Origin: Fen-999 sp035505955
GTDB taxonomy: Bacteria > Pseudomonadota > Gammaproteobacteria > Burkholderiales > Rhodocyclaceae
Assembly: GCA_035505955.1 (NCBI GenBank)
Contig: DATJQH010000114.1
Span: 1 to 64,000, forward strand
DNA: 64,000 nt
Direction: 5' to 3'
The first letter of the stretch is position 1. Each line of letters opens with the position of its first letter. The position numbers and the translations under genes are program-made. The notes beneath the pieces are model-generated. The model ran no database searches. It worked only from the letters and a program-made list of their open reading frames with translations, and was not told the DNA's origin. Shown in pieces: positions 8,425 to 18,081 of the stretch.

Positions 8425-9363
8425 CTACCCGGCCAGGTGCTGGTAGAGCACGGTCGACAGATAGCGCTCGCCGAATGAGGGGATGATGACGACAGCGAGC
8501 TTGCCGGAGTTCTCGGGCCGGCGCATCACGTCGAGCGTCGCCCATACGGCCGCCCCCGACGAAATTCCCACCAGCAGCCCTTCCTCGCGCGCCATGCGGC
8601 GGGCGGTGTCGATGGCGTCGTCGTTGGAGACGCAGACCACTTCGTCGTAGGCGGTCTGGTCGAGGATCTTCGGCACGAAGCCGGCGCCGATGCCCTGTAT
8701 CACGTGCGGGCCCTTTTCGCCGCGCGTCAGCATCGGGCTCGCCGCAGGTTCGACCGCAATGACGCGCACGGCCGGATTGCGCGACTTGAGCGTCTTGCCG
8801 ACGCCGGTGATGGTGCCGCCGGTGCCGACGCCGGCAACGAAGATGTCGACCTTGCCCTCGGTGTCACGCCAGATCTCCTCGGCCGTCGTGACGCGATGCA
8901 CGGCCGGGTTGGCCGGGTTCTCGAACTGCTGCGGGATGAACACGCACGGGTCGGCTGCGGCCATTTCGTCCGCCTTGCGCAACGCGCCGGCCATGCCCTC
9001 GGCTCCCGGCGTGAGCACCAGCTCCGCACCGTAGGCGCGCAATAGCGCGCGCCGCTCGCGGCTCATCGTATCCGGCATCACGAACACCGCCTTGTAGCCG
9101 CGCTGAGCACACACCATGGCAAGCCCGATGCCGGTGTTGCCGGAAGTCGGCTCGACGATGATCGTGTCGGGCTTGATCCTGCCGGCGGCCTCGGCGGCTT
9201 CGATCATGGACACGGCGATGCGGTCCTTGACCGAATGCGCGGGATTCATGAATTCCAGCTTGCAGGCGACGGTGCCGGCGATGCCGGCGACCAGGCGGTT
9301 CAGGCGCACCAGCGGCGTCCTGCCGACGAGTTGCGTAACGTTGTTGGCGATTCTCATGGTCAT
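8425..9363 (-). CDS. cysK: Cysteine synthase A (O-acetylserine sulfhydrylase)
   Basis: This 312-residue PLP enzyme of fold type II makes cysteine from O-acetylserine and sulfide. Lys46 in NPAHSVKDRIA binds PLP, TSGNTG holds the substrate loop and VGTGGTITG binds the PLP phosphate. The ending matches CysK rather than CysM. The start overlaps the ilvA stop by four bases (ATGA), an unusual pairing that joins two PLP-dependent amino-acid enzymes in one unit. ATG 9357 is a possible alternative start. Confidence 0.93.
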   Translation of the reverse strand: MTMRIANNVTQLVGRTPLVRLNRLVAGIAGTVACKLEFMNPAHSVKDRIAVSMIEAAEAAGRIKPDTIIVEPTSGNTGIGLAMVCAQRGYKAVFVMPDTMSRERRALLRAYGAELVLTPGAEGMAGALRKADEMAAADPCVFIPQQFENPANPAVHRVTTAEEIWRDTEGKVDIFVAGVGTGGTITGVGKTLKSRNPAVRVIAVEPAASPMLTRGEKGPHVIQGIGAGFVPKILDQTAYDEVVCVSNDDAIDTARRMAREEGLLVGISSGAAVWATLDVMRRPENSGKLAVVIIPSFGERYLSTVLYQHLAG

Positions 9364-10880
9364 CCCAGAAACAGTTGATAGGCGGGGTTCTTGGTTTCGT
9401 CCCAGTGCCGGTAGCCGAGCTCGCGCAGGAAGGCGCGGAACTCCTTCTTCTCGTTCGCCGGCACCTGCATGCCCACCAGCACGCGGCCGGTGTCGGCGCC
9501 GTGGTTGCGGTAGTGGAACAGCGAGATGTTCCAGCCGCGACTCATGTGGTTGAGGAAGTTCAGCAGCGCACCGGGCCGCTCGGGGAATTCGAAGCGGTAG
9601 AGCAGTTCGTTCGCAACGCCCGGCGCGCGGCCGCCGACCATGTGGCGCACGTGCAGCTTGGCCATTTCATCGTCGGTAAGGTCGAGCGTCGGCAGCCGAT
9701 GCCGGCGCAGTGACTCGACGAGCCGCAGCGATTCGGCGCGGTCGGCCACCTGCACGCCGGCAAAGACGTGTGCCTCCCTCGCATCCGAGTAGCGGTAGTT
9801 GAACTCGGTGACGGAGCGTTTGCCGATCAGCCCGCAGAACTTGCGGAAGGAGCCCGGCTGCTCGGGAATCGTCACCGCCAGCACGGCCTCGCGCCGCTCG
9901 CCAACCTCGGCGCGCTCGGCGACGAAGCGCAGGCGATCGAAGTTCATGTTGGCGCCGGAAGCCACCGCCACCAGCGTCTTGTCGCGTACGCCGGTCGCGT
10001 GCACCCAGGCCTTGGCGCCGGCCACGGCCAGCGCGCCGGCGGGCTCCAGAATGGAACGCGTGTCCTCGAAGACGTCCTTGATCGCCGCGCAGATCGCGTC
10101 GGTGTCGACCAGCACGACTTCGTCGACATACTGCCGGCACAGGCGGAAGGTCTCGGCACCGACGTACTTGACGGCTGCGCCGTCGGCGAACAGGCCGACC
10201 GCTTCGAGGCGCACGCGGCGGCCGGCCGCGAGCGACCTGGCCATCGCGTCGGCATCGGTTGCTTCGACACCGATGACCTTCGTGTGCGGCCGCAGGCGCT
10301 TCACGTAGGCAGCGATGCCGGAGATCAGGCCGCCGCCGCCGATGGTGCAGAAGATGGCATCGATCGGCTCCGGATGCTGGCGCAGGATTTCCACCGCGAT
10401 CGTCCCCTGGCCTGCGATGACATCGGGATCGTCGTAGGGATGCACGAAGGTGAGCCGCTGCCTGCGTTCCAGCGCCAGCGCGTGCTCGTAGGCCTCGTCG
10501 TAGGATTCGCCGGCCAGCACCACTTCCACCAGCGAGTCGCCGTGCTTCTTGACGGCGTCGATCTTGATCTGCGGCGTCGTCGTCGGCATGACGATCACCG
10601 CGCGGCAACCGAGCTTGCTGGCGGCCAGCGCCACGCCCTGCGCGTGGTTGCCGGCCGAGGCAGCGATGACGCCGCGCTTCCTCTGCGCGGGCGTCAGGTG
10701 CGACATCTTGTTGTAGGCGCCGCGCAGCTTGAAGGAGAACACCGGCTGCATGTCCTCGCGCTTGAGCAGCACGCGGTTGCCGATGCGCGTCGAAAGGATG
10801 GCCGCCGCGTCGAGCGGCGTCTCTATCGCCACGTCGTAGACGCGGGCGTTGAGGATCTTCTCCAGATAGTCGGGCGGCAT
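9360..10880 (-). CDS. ilvA: Threonine ammonia-lyase, biosynthetic
   Basis: This 506-residue PLP enzyme deaminates threonine to 2-oxobutanoate, the first step to isoleucine. Lys51 in VFSFKLRGAYNK binds PLP, and SAGNHAQGVA and GGGGLISG are the usual binding loops. Two C-terminal ACT-like regulatory domains (about residues 325-506, including ERPGALLNFLNHM) indicate the long, isoleucine-feedback-inhibited form. It is the first gene of an ilvA-cysK unit. The 85-base gap to the chemoreceptor stop contains repeat copy 2. Confidence 0.95.
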   Translation of the reverse strand: MPPDYLEKILNARVYDVAIETPLDAAAILSTRIGNRVLLKREDMQPVFSFKLRGAYNKMSHLTPAQRKRGVIAASAGNHAQGVALAASKLGCRAVIVMPTTTPQIKIDAVKKHGDSLVEVVLAGESYDEAYEHALALERRQRLTFVHPYDDPDVIAGQGTIAVEILRQHPEPIDAIFCTIGGGGLISGIAAYVKRLRPHTKVIGVEATDADAMARSLAAGRRVRLEAVGLFADGAAVKYVGAETFRLCRQYVDEVVLVDTDAICAAIKDVFEDTRSILEPAGALAVAGAKAWVHATGVRDKTLVAVASGANMNFDRLRFVAERAEVGERREAVLAVTIPEQPGSFRKFCGLIGKRSVTEFNYRYSDAREAHVFAGVQVADRAESLRLVESLRRHRLPTLDLTDDEMAKLHVRHMVGGRAPGVANELLYRFEFPERPGALLNFLNHMSRGWNISLFHYRNHGADTGRVLVGMQVPANEKKEFRAFLRELGYRHWDETKNPAYQLFLG

Positions 10881-10939
10881 GACGGCAGGCTGTACAAAGG
10901 CGCAAGCGTAGCAGGTTATCGCCCGCGCCGGCCGGCGCG

Positions 10940-10963
10940 AAAGTCAGCCCCCGTGGTACGCCG
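10940..10963 (+). repeat. Dispersed bipartite repeat, copy 2
   Basis: AAAGTCAGCC, core CCCGTGGT, ACGCCG, with GTGCT following. It is intergenic, between ilvA and the chemoreceptor gene, ending next to the latter's stop codon (10966-10968). It shows that the element is not tied to a reading frame. Confidence 0.85.
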
Positions 10964-10965
10964 TG

Positions 10966-12591
10966 CTAGAGCCGGAAGCGGCCCACATTCTCCGTCAGCG
11001 CCTTCGCCAGCTTCTGCAGCTCGCCGGCAGCACGCGACACCTCGTTTACCGCGGCGCTGTTTTCCTCGGTCATCTGGGCGATGCGCTCGACGCCCTGGGA
11101 GATCTGCGTGCTGGCCGTGCTCTGCTCCTGCAGCGCGGTCGATATTTCGTCCACCGCCACCAGCACCTTGCCGGCGCCGGCCTCGATGCTGCTCATGGCA
11201 TCGCCCGTCGCGGCAGCCACGCTGACGCCCTTCTCAACCTGCGCCGTGCCTTGTTCCATCTGGCGCACCGCCGTCTGCGTGCCCTGCTGGATCTCGGCGA
11301 TCATGTCGGAGATCTCCTGCGTCGAACTCGCCGTCTTCTCGGCCAGCTTGCGCACTTCATCGGCGACCACCGCGAAGCCGCGCCCCTGCTCGCCGGCGCG
11401 GGCGGCTTCGATGGCGGCGTTGAGCGCCAGCAGGTTGGTCTGGTCGGCGATCTCGCGGATGACGCCAACGATGCCGGAGATCTTGTCCGACTGCTCGCCG
11501 AGCACGCGCACCACCTGGGTCGAACTCGTCACTGATCCGGCGATGGTGTTGATCTCGCCGATCGTCTCCTTGACGTGCCGCGCACCTTCGATCGACGACT
11601 GGCGCGCCTCATCGGCCAGCGCGTGCGCCGTCTTGGCGCTGTCCGTGACGACGCTGATGCTCACGGTCATCTGCTCGACCGAAGCGGCGATCGACGCGGT
11701 GGAGTCGCTTTGCTGGCTGGAGCCGTCGGCGACCTGCTGCGCGGTCGCGGCCATCGATTCCGAGGCGTCGCCCAGACGGGCCGCCGCGTCGTGGATCTTG
11801 CCGATAACGTCGTGCAACGAGGACTGCATCTGCTTCATGCCGGCCAGCAGGCTGCGCGCATCGCCCGGCATGGTGTCGATCGTTCGGGTCAAATCGCCCT
11901 GGGCGATGTCCTTGACCACTTCCGCGGCGTAAGCGGGATCGCCGCCCAGCTGTTGCGTGACATCGCGCACGATCCAGGTCGAGACGCCGATGCCGAGGGC
12001 CAGAAACACGAGCGCGAGAATCACCGACAGCCACGTCTGCTGGCTCACGGAGGCAGCCGCGTCCTTCTCCTGTTCCGCCGAAGCGGCGTTGGCCACATTC
12101 ACGAGTTCGTCGATGGCGGCACGATGCGCCTCGTACTTCTGCGTCACGCGCTCCTGTGCCGCCGCCGCGGCCTTCGTGTCACCGCGCTGCAAGGCGGGGA
12201 TCAGTTCACCTTCCATCAGAGCAAGCATCTCCTTGCCCGGCTGGTAGGACTTGTCCGCGATCAGGCGCTTCGACGGCCCGTCGGGCAGTTCCGTCTGCCA
12301 GTACTGGTGGCGATCCTCGAAATCCTTCGCCAGCGCCCGTTCCTTCTCGATCATGGCCGGCAGCTTCGCCTTGTCCGCATCCATCATCTGATGCGAAACG
12401 AGGTAGGCCTCGATCAGGTATTCCGGCGGCGGCAGGATGTCGGCGAGCAGATCCTTCTGCTGCACGATGTCGTGGTAGATGGGGCCATTCACCTTCACGC
12501 GGCTCAGCGCATTGAGCCAGAACAGGCCGGACGCGATGGCACCCAATGCAAACACGCCGACCAGCAGCCACAGCTTATTCCTGAACGCCAT
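10966..12591 (-). CDS. Methyl-accepting chemotaxis protein
   Basis: This 541-residue receptor has a first membrane segment at residues 7-27, then a periplasmic four-helix-type sensor domain to about 187 and a second membrane segment near 187-206. A HAMP region and a cytoplasmic coiled-coil signalling domain follow. The hairpin tip DQTNLLALNAAIEAARAGEQ, which contacts CheA/CheW, is intact. There is no C-terminal CheR/CheB pentapeptide. The ligand is unknown. It stands alone, with no che genes nearby. Confidence 0.92.
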   Translation of the reverse strand: MAFRNKLWLLVGVFALGAIASGLFWLNALSRVKVNGPIYHDIVQQKDLLADILPPPEYLIEAYLVSHQMMDADKAKLPAMIEKERALAKDFEDRHQYWQTELPDGPSKRLIADKSYQPGKEMLALMEGELIPALQRGDTKAAAAAQERVTQKYEAHRAAIDELVNVANAASAEQEKDAAASVSQQTWLSVILALVFLALGIGVSTWIVRDVTQQLGGDPAYAAEVVKDIAQGDLTRTIDTMPGDARSLLAGMKQMQSSLHDVIGKIHDAAARLGDASESMAATAQQVADGSSQQSDSTASIAASVEQMTVSISVVTDSAKTAHALADEARQSSIEGARHVKETIGEINTIAGSVTSSTQVVRVLGEQSDKISGIVGVIREIADQTNLLALNAAIEAARAGEQGRGFAVVADEVRKLAEKTASSTQEISDMIAEIQQGTQTAVRQMEQGTAQVEKGVSVAAATGDAMSSIEAGAGKVLVAVDEISTALQEQSTASTQISQGVERIAQMTEENSAAVNEVSRAAGELQKLAKALTENVGRFRL

Positions 12592-12685
12592 GATTCGACT
12601 CCCTTGGGGTGAAGAGGGCCTTGCCAGATCCTGGCCACGTTATGCGAATTGTCGCGAACATACTACCTTCGTAATATGCTAAATG

Positions 12686-14038
12686 TCAAACGACATATTC
12701 GGTCCGGGTATTCATGACCGCGGCGCGCGAGATCGCCAGGTAGTAACTCGTCATAATCAGGCCGGCCAGCGCAAGGCTCGCAGCAGCAGCGATCCAGAAG
12801 CCTGCCGCGCCACGTGCCGGGCCGAGCAGATCTGTGAGCCCGAGCAGGTAACCGCCGCCGAGGCCGACGCCCCATAGCGACACGACGTAGGCCGCCATCG
12901 GCACCACGGTCTTCTTGTACCCGCGCAGCACATTCACGACCACGGTCTGCAGCGCGTCCGCCAGGTGGTAGACCGCGACGATGGCGATCAGCCCCGATGC
13001 CGTTGCCCGCACTGCGGTGTCAGGCGTGTAGAGGCCGGCGATCGGTCCCGCCCCCAACCACAGGCAGGTGCTGACGAACACGGCCACCAGCACGCCGATG
13101 CCGACACCCATGAGACCGGTGCGTCGCGCGGTGATCGCATCATTGGCCCCGAGTGCCTGGCCAGCCAGGACCAGCGACGCGTTGCCGATCGAGAGCGGCA
13201 CCATGAAGATGACGATGGCAAGGTTCGAGGCGATCTGGTGCGCCGCCGACGTGGCCGGCCCGAGGCGGGCGATGAACAGCGCCATGAAGGTGAAGCCGGT
13301 GACGTCGACCAGGAGCGTGATGCCGATCGGCAACCCCAGCCGCGCCAGTGCCAGCATCGCCGTCGGCTTGGGCAAAGTCAGCCGCGACAACACGCCGAAT
13401 TCGGCGCAGCTCGGCTCGCGCGCGCACCAGGTCCAGGCGAGCACGGCCGTCGTCCAGCCGATCGCGGAGGTCGCCGCGCCGCAGCCGGCCGCGCCCATGT
13501 CGAAACTGAACATGAACAACGCGTTAAGCGGGACTTTGGCCGCGAGCCCGAGCAGGTTGAAGGCCATGATGGCGCGCGGCCGGCCGATGCCCGACATGAA
13601 GCCGTAGAAGATGCGGAAGACCATGGCGGGCGCCAGCCCCCACGACAGCGCGTCGAGATAGGCGCGTACCTTCTCTTCCATCGCCGGCGTCAGCTGCGCG
13701 AGCAGCAGGAAGGGCTCCGGATGGCGCAGGAACAGGATGCCGACGATGGACAGCAACAGCGCCAGCCAGGTCGACTGGCGCACGTCCTCGCCGATCTCCA
13801 GATAGCGCGCGGCGCCGTAGTGCTGCGCCACGGTAGGCGTCAGCGCCAGCAGCACACCGAGCGAGGTCATGAACACGGTGATGTAGATGGCGTTGCCCAC
13901 GCCCACCGCGGCGAGGTCCAATGCGGACAGCCGGCCCGCCATCAGCGTATCGATCACGCCGCTGCCGACGACTGCCATCTGGGCGACCAGCACCGGCCAG
14001 GCGAGGCGGACGATGCGGATGAAGGTGGGTTTGCTCAT
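12686..14038 (-). CDS. MATE family multidrug efflux protein (NorM-like)
   Basis: This 450-residue inner-membrane protein has about twelve hydrophobic segments arranged as two homologous halves. Features such as PVLVAQMAVVGSGVIDTLMAG and AAHQIASNLAIVIFM match NorM-type exporters. MATE pumps expel cationic drugs using a Na+ or H+ gradient. Part of the central loop, GVLSRLTL, is encoded by repeat copy 3 read from the opposite strand. The gene is divergent from the large oxidoreductase, with 66 bases between starts. Confidence 0.9.
   Translation of the reverse strand: MSKPTFIRIVRLAWPVLVAQMAVVGSGVIDTLMAGRLSALDLAAVGVGNAIYITVFMTSLGVLLALTPTVAQHYGAARYLEIGEDVRQSTWLALLLSIVGILFLRHPEPFLLLAQLTPAMEEKVRAYLDALSWGLAPAMVFRIFYGFMSGIGRPRAIMAFNLLGLAAKVPLNALFMFSFDMGAAGCGAATSAIGWTTAVLAWTWCAREPSCAEFGVLSRLTLPKPTAMLALARLGLPIGITLLVDVTGFTFMALFIARLGPATSAAHQIASNLAIVIFMVPLSIGNASLVLAGQALGANDAITARRTGLMGVGIGVLVAVFVSTCLWLGAGPIAGLYTPDTAVRATASGLIAIVAVYHLADALQTVVVNVLRGYKKTVVPMAAYVVSLWGVGLGGGYLLGLTDLLGPARGAAGFWIAAAASLALAGLIMTSYYLAISRAAVMNTRTEYVV
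13374..13397 (+). repeat. Dispersed bipartite repeat, copy 3
   Basis: AAAGTCAGCC, core GCGACAAC, ACGCCG. It lies within the MATE gene, which runs on the other strand and reads it as GVLSRLTL. Confidence 0.8.
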
Positions 14039-14104
14039 GGCCCGTATGGTTATTGCGCTGCAACGCTTGCCCTAGAATAACAATCTTTGGCCGCCGCACC
14101 CCTC

Positions 14105-17100
14105 ATGCCCGCCCGTCTGCGCGAAATCCCCTACAACTACACCTCGTTCTCCGACCGCGAGATCGTCATTCGTTTGTTGGGCGGCGAGGCGTGGCGCGTG
14201 CTCGACGAGCTGCGTGCGCAGCGGGTCACCGGCCGCTCGGCGCGCATGCTCTATGAAGTGCTGGGCGACATCTGGGTCGTGCGCCGCAATCCCTACCTCG
14301 AAGATGACCTGCTGGCCGACGACGCGCGGCGCGGCGCGCTCGTGGGGGCACTGCGCCACCGGCTGGCCGAAATCGAGAAGCGCCGCGCCGGCAACGAGGC
14401 CGTGGCGACGCTGCTGGCCGCCGCCGGCCGGGCCGTGGCGGGTTTCGAGCGCTGGTTCGAGGAGACCGCGGAGCTGCGCAGGAAAGTCGCGCGCACGCTC
14501 GCCCGCCACACGCGCCGCGACAACATCTGCTTCGACGGCCTAGCCCGCGTCTCGCACGTCACCGACGCCACCGACTGGCGCGTCGAGTATCCGTTCGTGG
14601 TGCTCACGCCCGACACGGAAGAGGAAGTCGCGCCGCTGGTGCGCGGCCTGATCGAACTGGGTCTCACGATCATCCCGCGCGGCGGCGGCACCGGCTACAC
14701 CGGCGGCGCGGTGCCGCTCGTCCCGAAGTCCGCGGTGATCAACACCGAGAAGCTGATCGACATGGGCGCCGTCGAGCAGGCAGTGCTGCCGGGCCTCGTC
14801 CAGCCCTATGCGACCGTCCGCACCGGCGCGGGTGTCGTCACACGGCGCGTCATGGATCGCGCCGACGAGGCCGGCCTGGTGTTCGCGTGCGATCCGACTT
14901 CGGCGGACGCGTCCTGCATTGGCGGCAACATCGCCATGAACGCGGGCGGCAAGAAAGCCGTCCTCTGGGGCACGGCACTAGACAACCTGGCCTCGTGGAA
15001 GATGGTTACGCCGGAGGGCAAGTGGCTGGAAGTGGAGCGCATCGGCCACAACCTGGGCAAGATCCACGAGCAGGAAACCGCCACTTTCCGCCTCAAGCAC
15101 CTCGACGACGCCGGCCATCAGGTCGCGGAGGAATTCCTTTCCATTCCCGGACGCACTTTCCGCAAGGCGGGCCTCGGCAAGGACGTCACCGACAAGTTCC
15201 TGGCGGGCCTGCCCGGCGTGCAGAAGGAGGGCTGCGACGGCATCATCACGTCCGCGGTGTGGCTGTTGCACAGGATGCCGCCCGTGGCGCGCACCTTCTG
15301 CCTCGAGTTCTTCGGCCAGGTACGCGACGCCGTGCCGGCGATCGTCGAGATCACCGACTATCTGAAAGCGAAACCCGGTGGCGCCATCCTGGCCGGTCTC
15401 GAGCACCTCGACGAACGCTACGTGAAGGCGGTCGGCTACGCCACCAAGGCTAAGCGCCATGGCCGGCCCAAGATGGTGCTGATCGGCGACATCGTCGGCG
15501 ACGATGAGGCTGCCGTCATGCGCGCTGCCTCGCAGGTCGTGCGCATCGCCGGTTCGCGCTCGGGCGAAGGCTTCATCGCCGTCTCCGCCGAGGCGCGCAA
15601 GAAGTTCTGGCTCGACCGCGCGCGCACGGCCGCGATCTCGAAGCACACCAACGCCTTCAAAGTGAACGAGGACGTGGTGATCCCGCTGCCGCGCATGGGC
15701 GACTACTGCGATGGCATCGAGCGCATCAACATCGAGCTGTCGATCGCCAACAAGCTGGCGCTGTGCGATGCGCTGACGGAGTTCATGCAGGGTCCGGTGA
15801 CGAATTGGCCCTTGCACCTTGGCGATGCCTCGCTCGACAAGGAAGAATTGGCCGGCGACCGCCGCGAACAGGCCCTGGCCGCGATCTCCGAGGTGCGAGC
15901 GCGCTGGCAGACGCTGCTCGACTATCTCGATGCGCCCTGGCCGCCCCCGGCCGCCGAAACGCCGCCGCGCCACTGGCATCCACTGCCGGTGCCGCCGCGC
16001 AAGCTGCCGCTGAAGGCCTGGCACCCGGTTGCCGCGAGCGTGTTCGGCAAGCTGCAGGACTACTCCGTGCGCGTTTCCTGGAAGCAGGAACTGAAGCCGC
16101 TGCTGGAGACGATTTTCGACGGCAATGTATACCGGCCGGTGCTCGACGCCATCACGGCGATTCATGGCGAAGTCCTGCGCGGCCGCATCTTCGTGGCGCT
16201 GCACATGCATGCCGGCGACGGCAACGTGCATACCAACATCCCGGTCAACTCCGACCGCTACGACATGCTGCAGACGGCCTACCAGGTCGTCGAGCGCATC
16301 ATGCATCTCGCGCGCGCGCTGGGCGGCGTGATCTCCGGCGAGCACGGCATTGGCATCACGAAGCTCGAGTTCCTGCGTGAGGACGAGATCCGGCCCTTCC
16401 GCGACTACAAGCACCGGATCGACCCCGAAGGCCGCTTCAACCAGGGCAAGCTGATGGCGGGCGGCGACCTCGCCAACGCCTACACGCCCTCGTTTGCGCT
16501 GCTCGGCGTCGAGTCGCTGATCATGGAGCAGTCGGCGATCGGCTCGATTTCGACGCTGGTCAAGGACTGCCTGCGCTGCGGCAAGTGCAAGCCGGTCTGC
16601 TCGACCCACGTGCCGCCGGCCAACCTGCTCTACAGCCCGCGCAACAAGATCCTCGGCACTGGCCTGTTGATCGAAGCCTTCCTCTACGAGGAGCAGACGC
16701 GGCGCGGCGTCTCGCTGCGGCATTTCGACGAGTTCTCGGACATCGGCGACCATTGCACGATCTGCCACCGCTGCGTCAAGCCCTGCCCGGTCGACATCGA
16801 TTTCGGCAACGTCTCGATCGCGATGCGCAACTTCCTCAGGGCGCAGGGCAGGAAGAAGACGAGCCTCGGCACGAAGGCTGCGATGGCCTTCCTGAACGCG
16901 AAGGATCCGGCGACGATCAAGCTGCTGCGGACCGGCATGATCGGTCTGGGCTATCGGGCGCAGCGACTCGGCCACCACCTCGCCAGGTCGTTCGGACTGG
17001 TCCAGGACAGCGCGCGCCACCCGCCGGCGACGCTGGGCCGCCCGAACGTCAAGGCACAGGTAATCCACTTCCTGAATCGGCCCATGCCCGCCGGCGTGCC

Positions 17101-17974
17101 CAGCCGCACGGCACGTGCCCTGCTCGACATCGAGGACAACACGCTGATCCCGGTGATCCGCAATCCGCAGCGGGCCGACGAGAATTCGGACGCCGTGTTC
17201 TACTTCCCCGGCTGCGGCTCGGAGCGTCTGTTTTCGCAGGTCGGCCTCGCGACGCAGGCCATGCTCTGGCACGTCGGCGCCACGACCGTGTTGCCGCCGG
17301 GCTACCTGTGCTGCGGATATCCGCAGACATCCGGCGGCTTCGATCCCGTGGGCCAGGCGATCACGATGCAGAACCGCGTGCTGTTCCATCGCGTCGCCAA
17401 CACACTGAACTACCTCGACATCAAGACCGTGCTGGTCTCCTGCGGCACCTGCCTCGACCAGCTGGAAAAGTACCAGTTCGAGAAGATCTTCCCCGGCTGC
17501 CGCCTGCTCGACATCCACGAATACCTCATGGAGCAGGGCATCAGGCTTGATGGCCTGCATGGCGCACAGTATCTGTACCACGACCCCTGTCACACGCCGA
17601 TGAAGCTCTACACCGGTGCCAAAGTCGCGAGCACGCTGATGGGCACACCGGTGACGCTTTCCGATCGCTGCTGTGGCGAAGCCGGCACGCTGGCCGTAAC
17701 GCGCCCGGACGTGGCGACCCAGGTACGCTTCCGCAAGCAGCAGGAGATCGAAGCCGGCATGGCGCAATTGGCGAAAGTCAGCCCCGGTGGTACGCCGCGC
17801 TTGCTGACCAGTTGCCCGTCCTGCCTGCAGGGGCTCGCACGCTACCGCGATGACACCGGCGTCGAGGCCGAGTACATCGTCGTCGAACTGGCGAAGACGC
17901 TTCTGGGCGACGACTGGCAGCAGCAGTACATCAGCGCGGCGAGCGCGGGCGGCATCGAACGCGTGCTGCTCTAG
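14105..17974 (+). CDS. Large FAD-linked oxidase fused to 4Fe-4S and CCG domains (DUF3683 type, D-lactate dehydrogenase-like)
   Basis: This 1289-residue multidomain oxidoreductase has, in order: an N-terminal DUF3683 region, a PCMH-type FAD-binding domain (PRGGGTGYTGGAVPL near 191-205) and an FAD-oxidase C-terminal domain with HMHAGDGNVHTNIP. Two CxxCxxC clusters follow: C822/C825/C828 with C832, and C884/C887/C890 with C894. Two cysteine-rich CCG domains end the protein (FPGCGSERL with LCCGYP; DPCHTP with RCCGEAG). The layout suggests oxidation of a 2-hydroxyacid such as D-lactate or glycolate, with electrons passing through Fe-S to a quinone; the substrate is inferred. ATG 14105 is preferred over an upstream TTG. 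Codons 1224-1231 (KVSPGGTP) are an exact repeat copy in an otherwise conserved region. Confidence 0.88.
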   Translation: MPARLREIPYNYTSFSDREIVIRLLGGEAWRVLDELRAQRVTGRSARMLYEVLGDIWVVRRNPYLEDDLLADDARRGALVGALRHRLAEIEKRRAGNEAVATLLAAAGRAVAGFERWFEETAELRRKVARTLARHTRRDNICFDGLARVSHVTDATDWRVEYPFVVLTPDTEEEVAPLVRGLIELGLTIIPRGGGTGYTGGAVPLVPKSAVINTEKLIDMGAVEQAVLPGLVQPYATVRTGAGVVTRRVMDRADEAGLVFACDPTSADASCIGGNIAMNAGGKKAVLWGTALDNLASWKMVTPEGKWLEVERIGHNLGKIHEQETATFRLKHLDDAGHQVAEEFLSIPGRTFRKAGLGKDVTDKFLAGLPGVQKEGCDGIITSAVWLLHRMPPVARTFCLEFFGQVRDAVPAIVEITDYLKAKPGGAILAGLEHLDERYVKAVGYATKAKRHGRPKMVLIGDIVGDDEAAVMRAASQVVRIAGSRSGEGFIAVSAEARKKFWLDRARTAAISKHTNAFKVNEDVVIPLPRMGDYCDGIERINIELSIANKLALCDALTEFMQGPVTNWPLHLGDASLDKEELAGDRREQALAAISEVRARWQTLLDYLDAPWPPPAAETPPRHWHPLPVPPRKLPLKAWHPVAASVFGKLQDYSVRVSWKQELKPLLETIFDGNVYRPVLDAITAIHGEVLRGRIFVALHMHAGDGNVHTNIPVNSDRYDMLQTAYQVVERIMHLARALGGVISGEHGIGITKLEFLREDEIRPFRDYKHRIDPEGRFNQGKLMAGGDLANAYTPSFALLGVESLIMEQSAIGSISTLVKDCLRCGKCKPVCSTHVPPANLLYSPRNKILGTGLLIEAFLYEEQTRRGVSLRHFDEFSDIGDHCTICHRCVKPCPVDIDFGNVSIAMRNFLRAQGRKKTSLGTKAAMAFLNAKDPATIKLLRTGMIGLGYRAQRLGHHLARSFGLVQDSARHPPATLGRPNVKAQVIHFLNRPMPAGVPSRTARALLDIEDNTLIPVIRNPQRADENSDAVFYFPGCGSERLFSQVGLATQAMLWHVGATTVLPPGYLCCGYPQTSGGFDPVGQAITMQNRVLFHRVANTLNYLDIKTVLVSCGTCLDQLEKYQFEKIFPGCRLLDIHEYLMEQGIRLDGLHGAQYLYHDPCHTPMKLYTGAKVASTLMGTPVTLSDRCCGEAGTLAVTRPDVATQVRFRKQQEIEAGMAQLAKVSPGGTPRLLTSCPSCLQGLARYRDDTGVEAEYIVVELAKTLLGDDWQQQYISAASAGGIERVLL
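17774..17797 (+). repeat. Dispersed bipartite repeat, copy 4
   Basis: AAAGTCAGCC, core CCGGTGGT, ACGCCG, identical to copy 1 over all 24 bases and followed by CGCT. It is in frame in the oxidoreductase as codons 1224-1231. Confidence 0.88.
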
Positions 17975-18081
17975 AAGCACTTTCGCGTGGCATCCGATTG
18001 CCTCGCAAATTTGCGGACGGCGGCCATAATGGGACGAGGCGCATGCAATTGCGCCACGACATCACCCCAAAGGAGACAACC

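Noticed and set aside
14978..17980. 1000-codon open frame on the minus strand
   Set aside because: Antisense to the large oxidoreductase, whose motifs are clear; no family resemblance.
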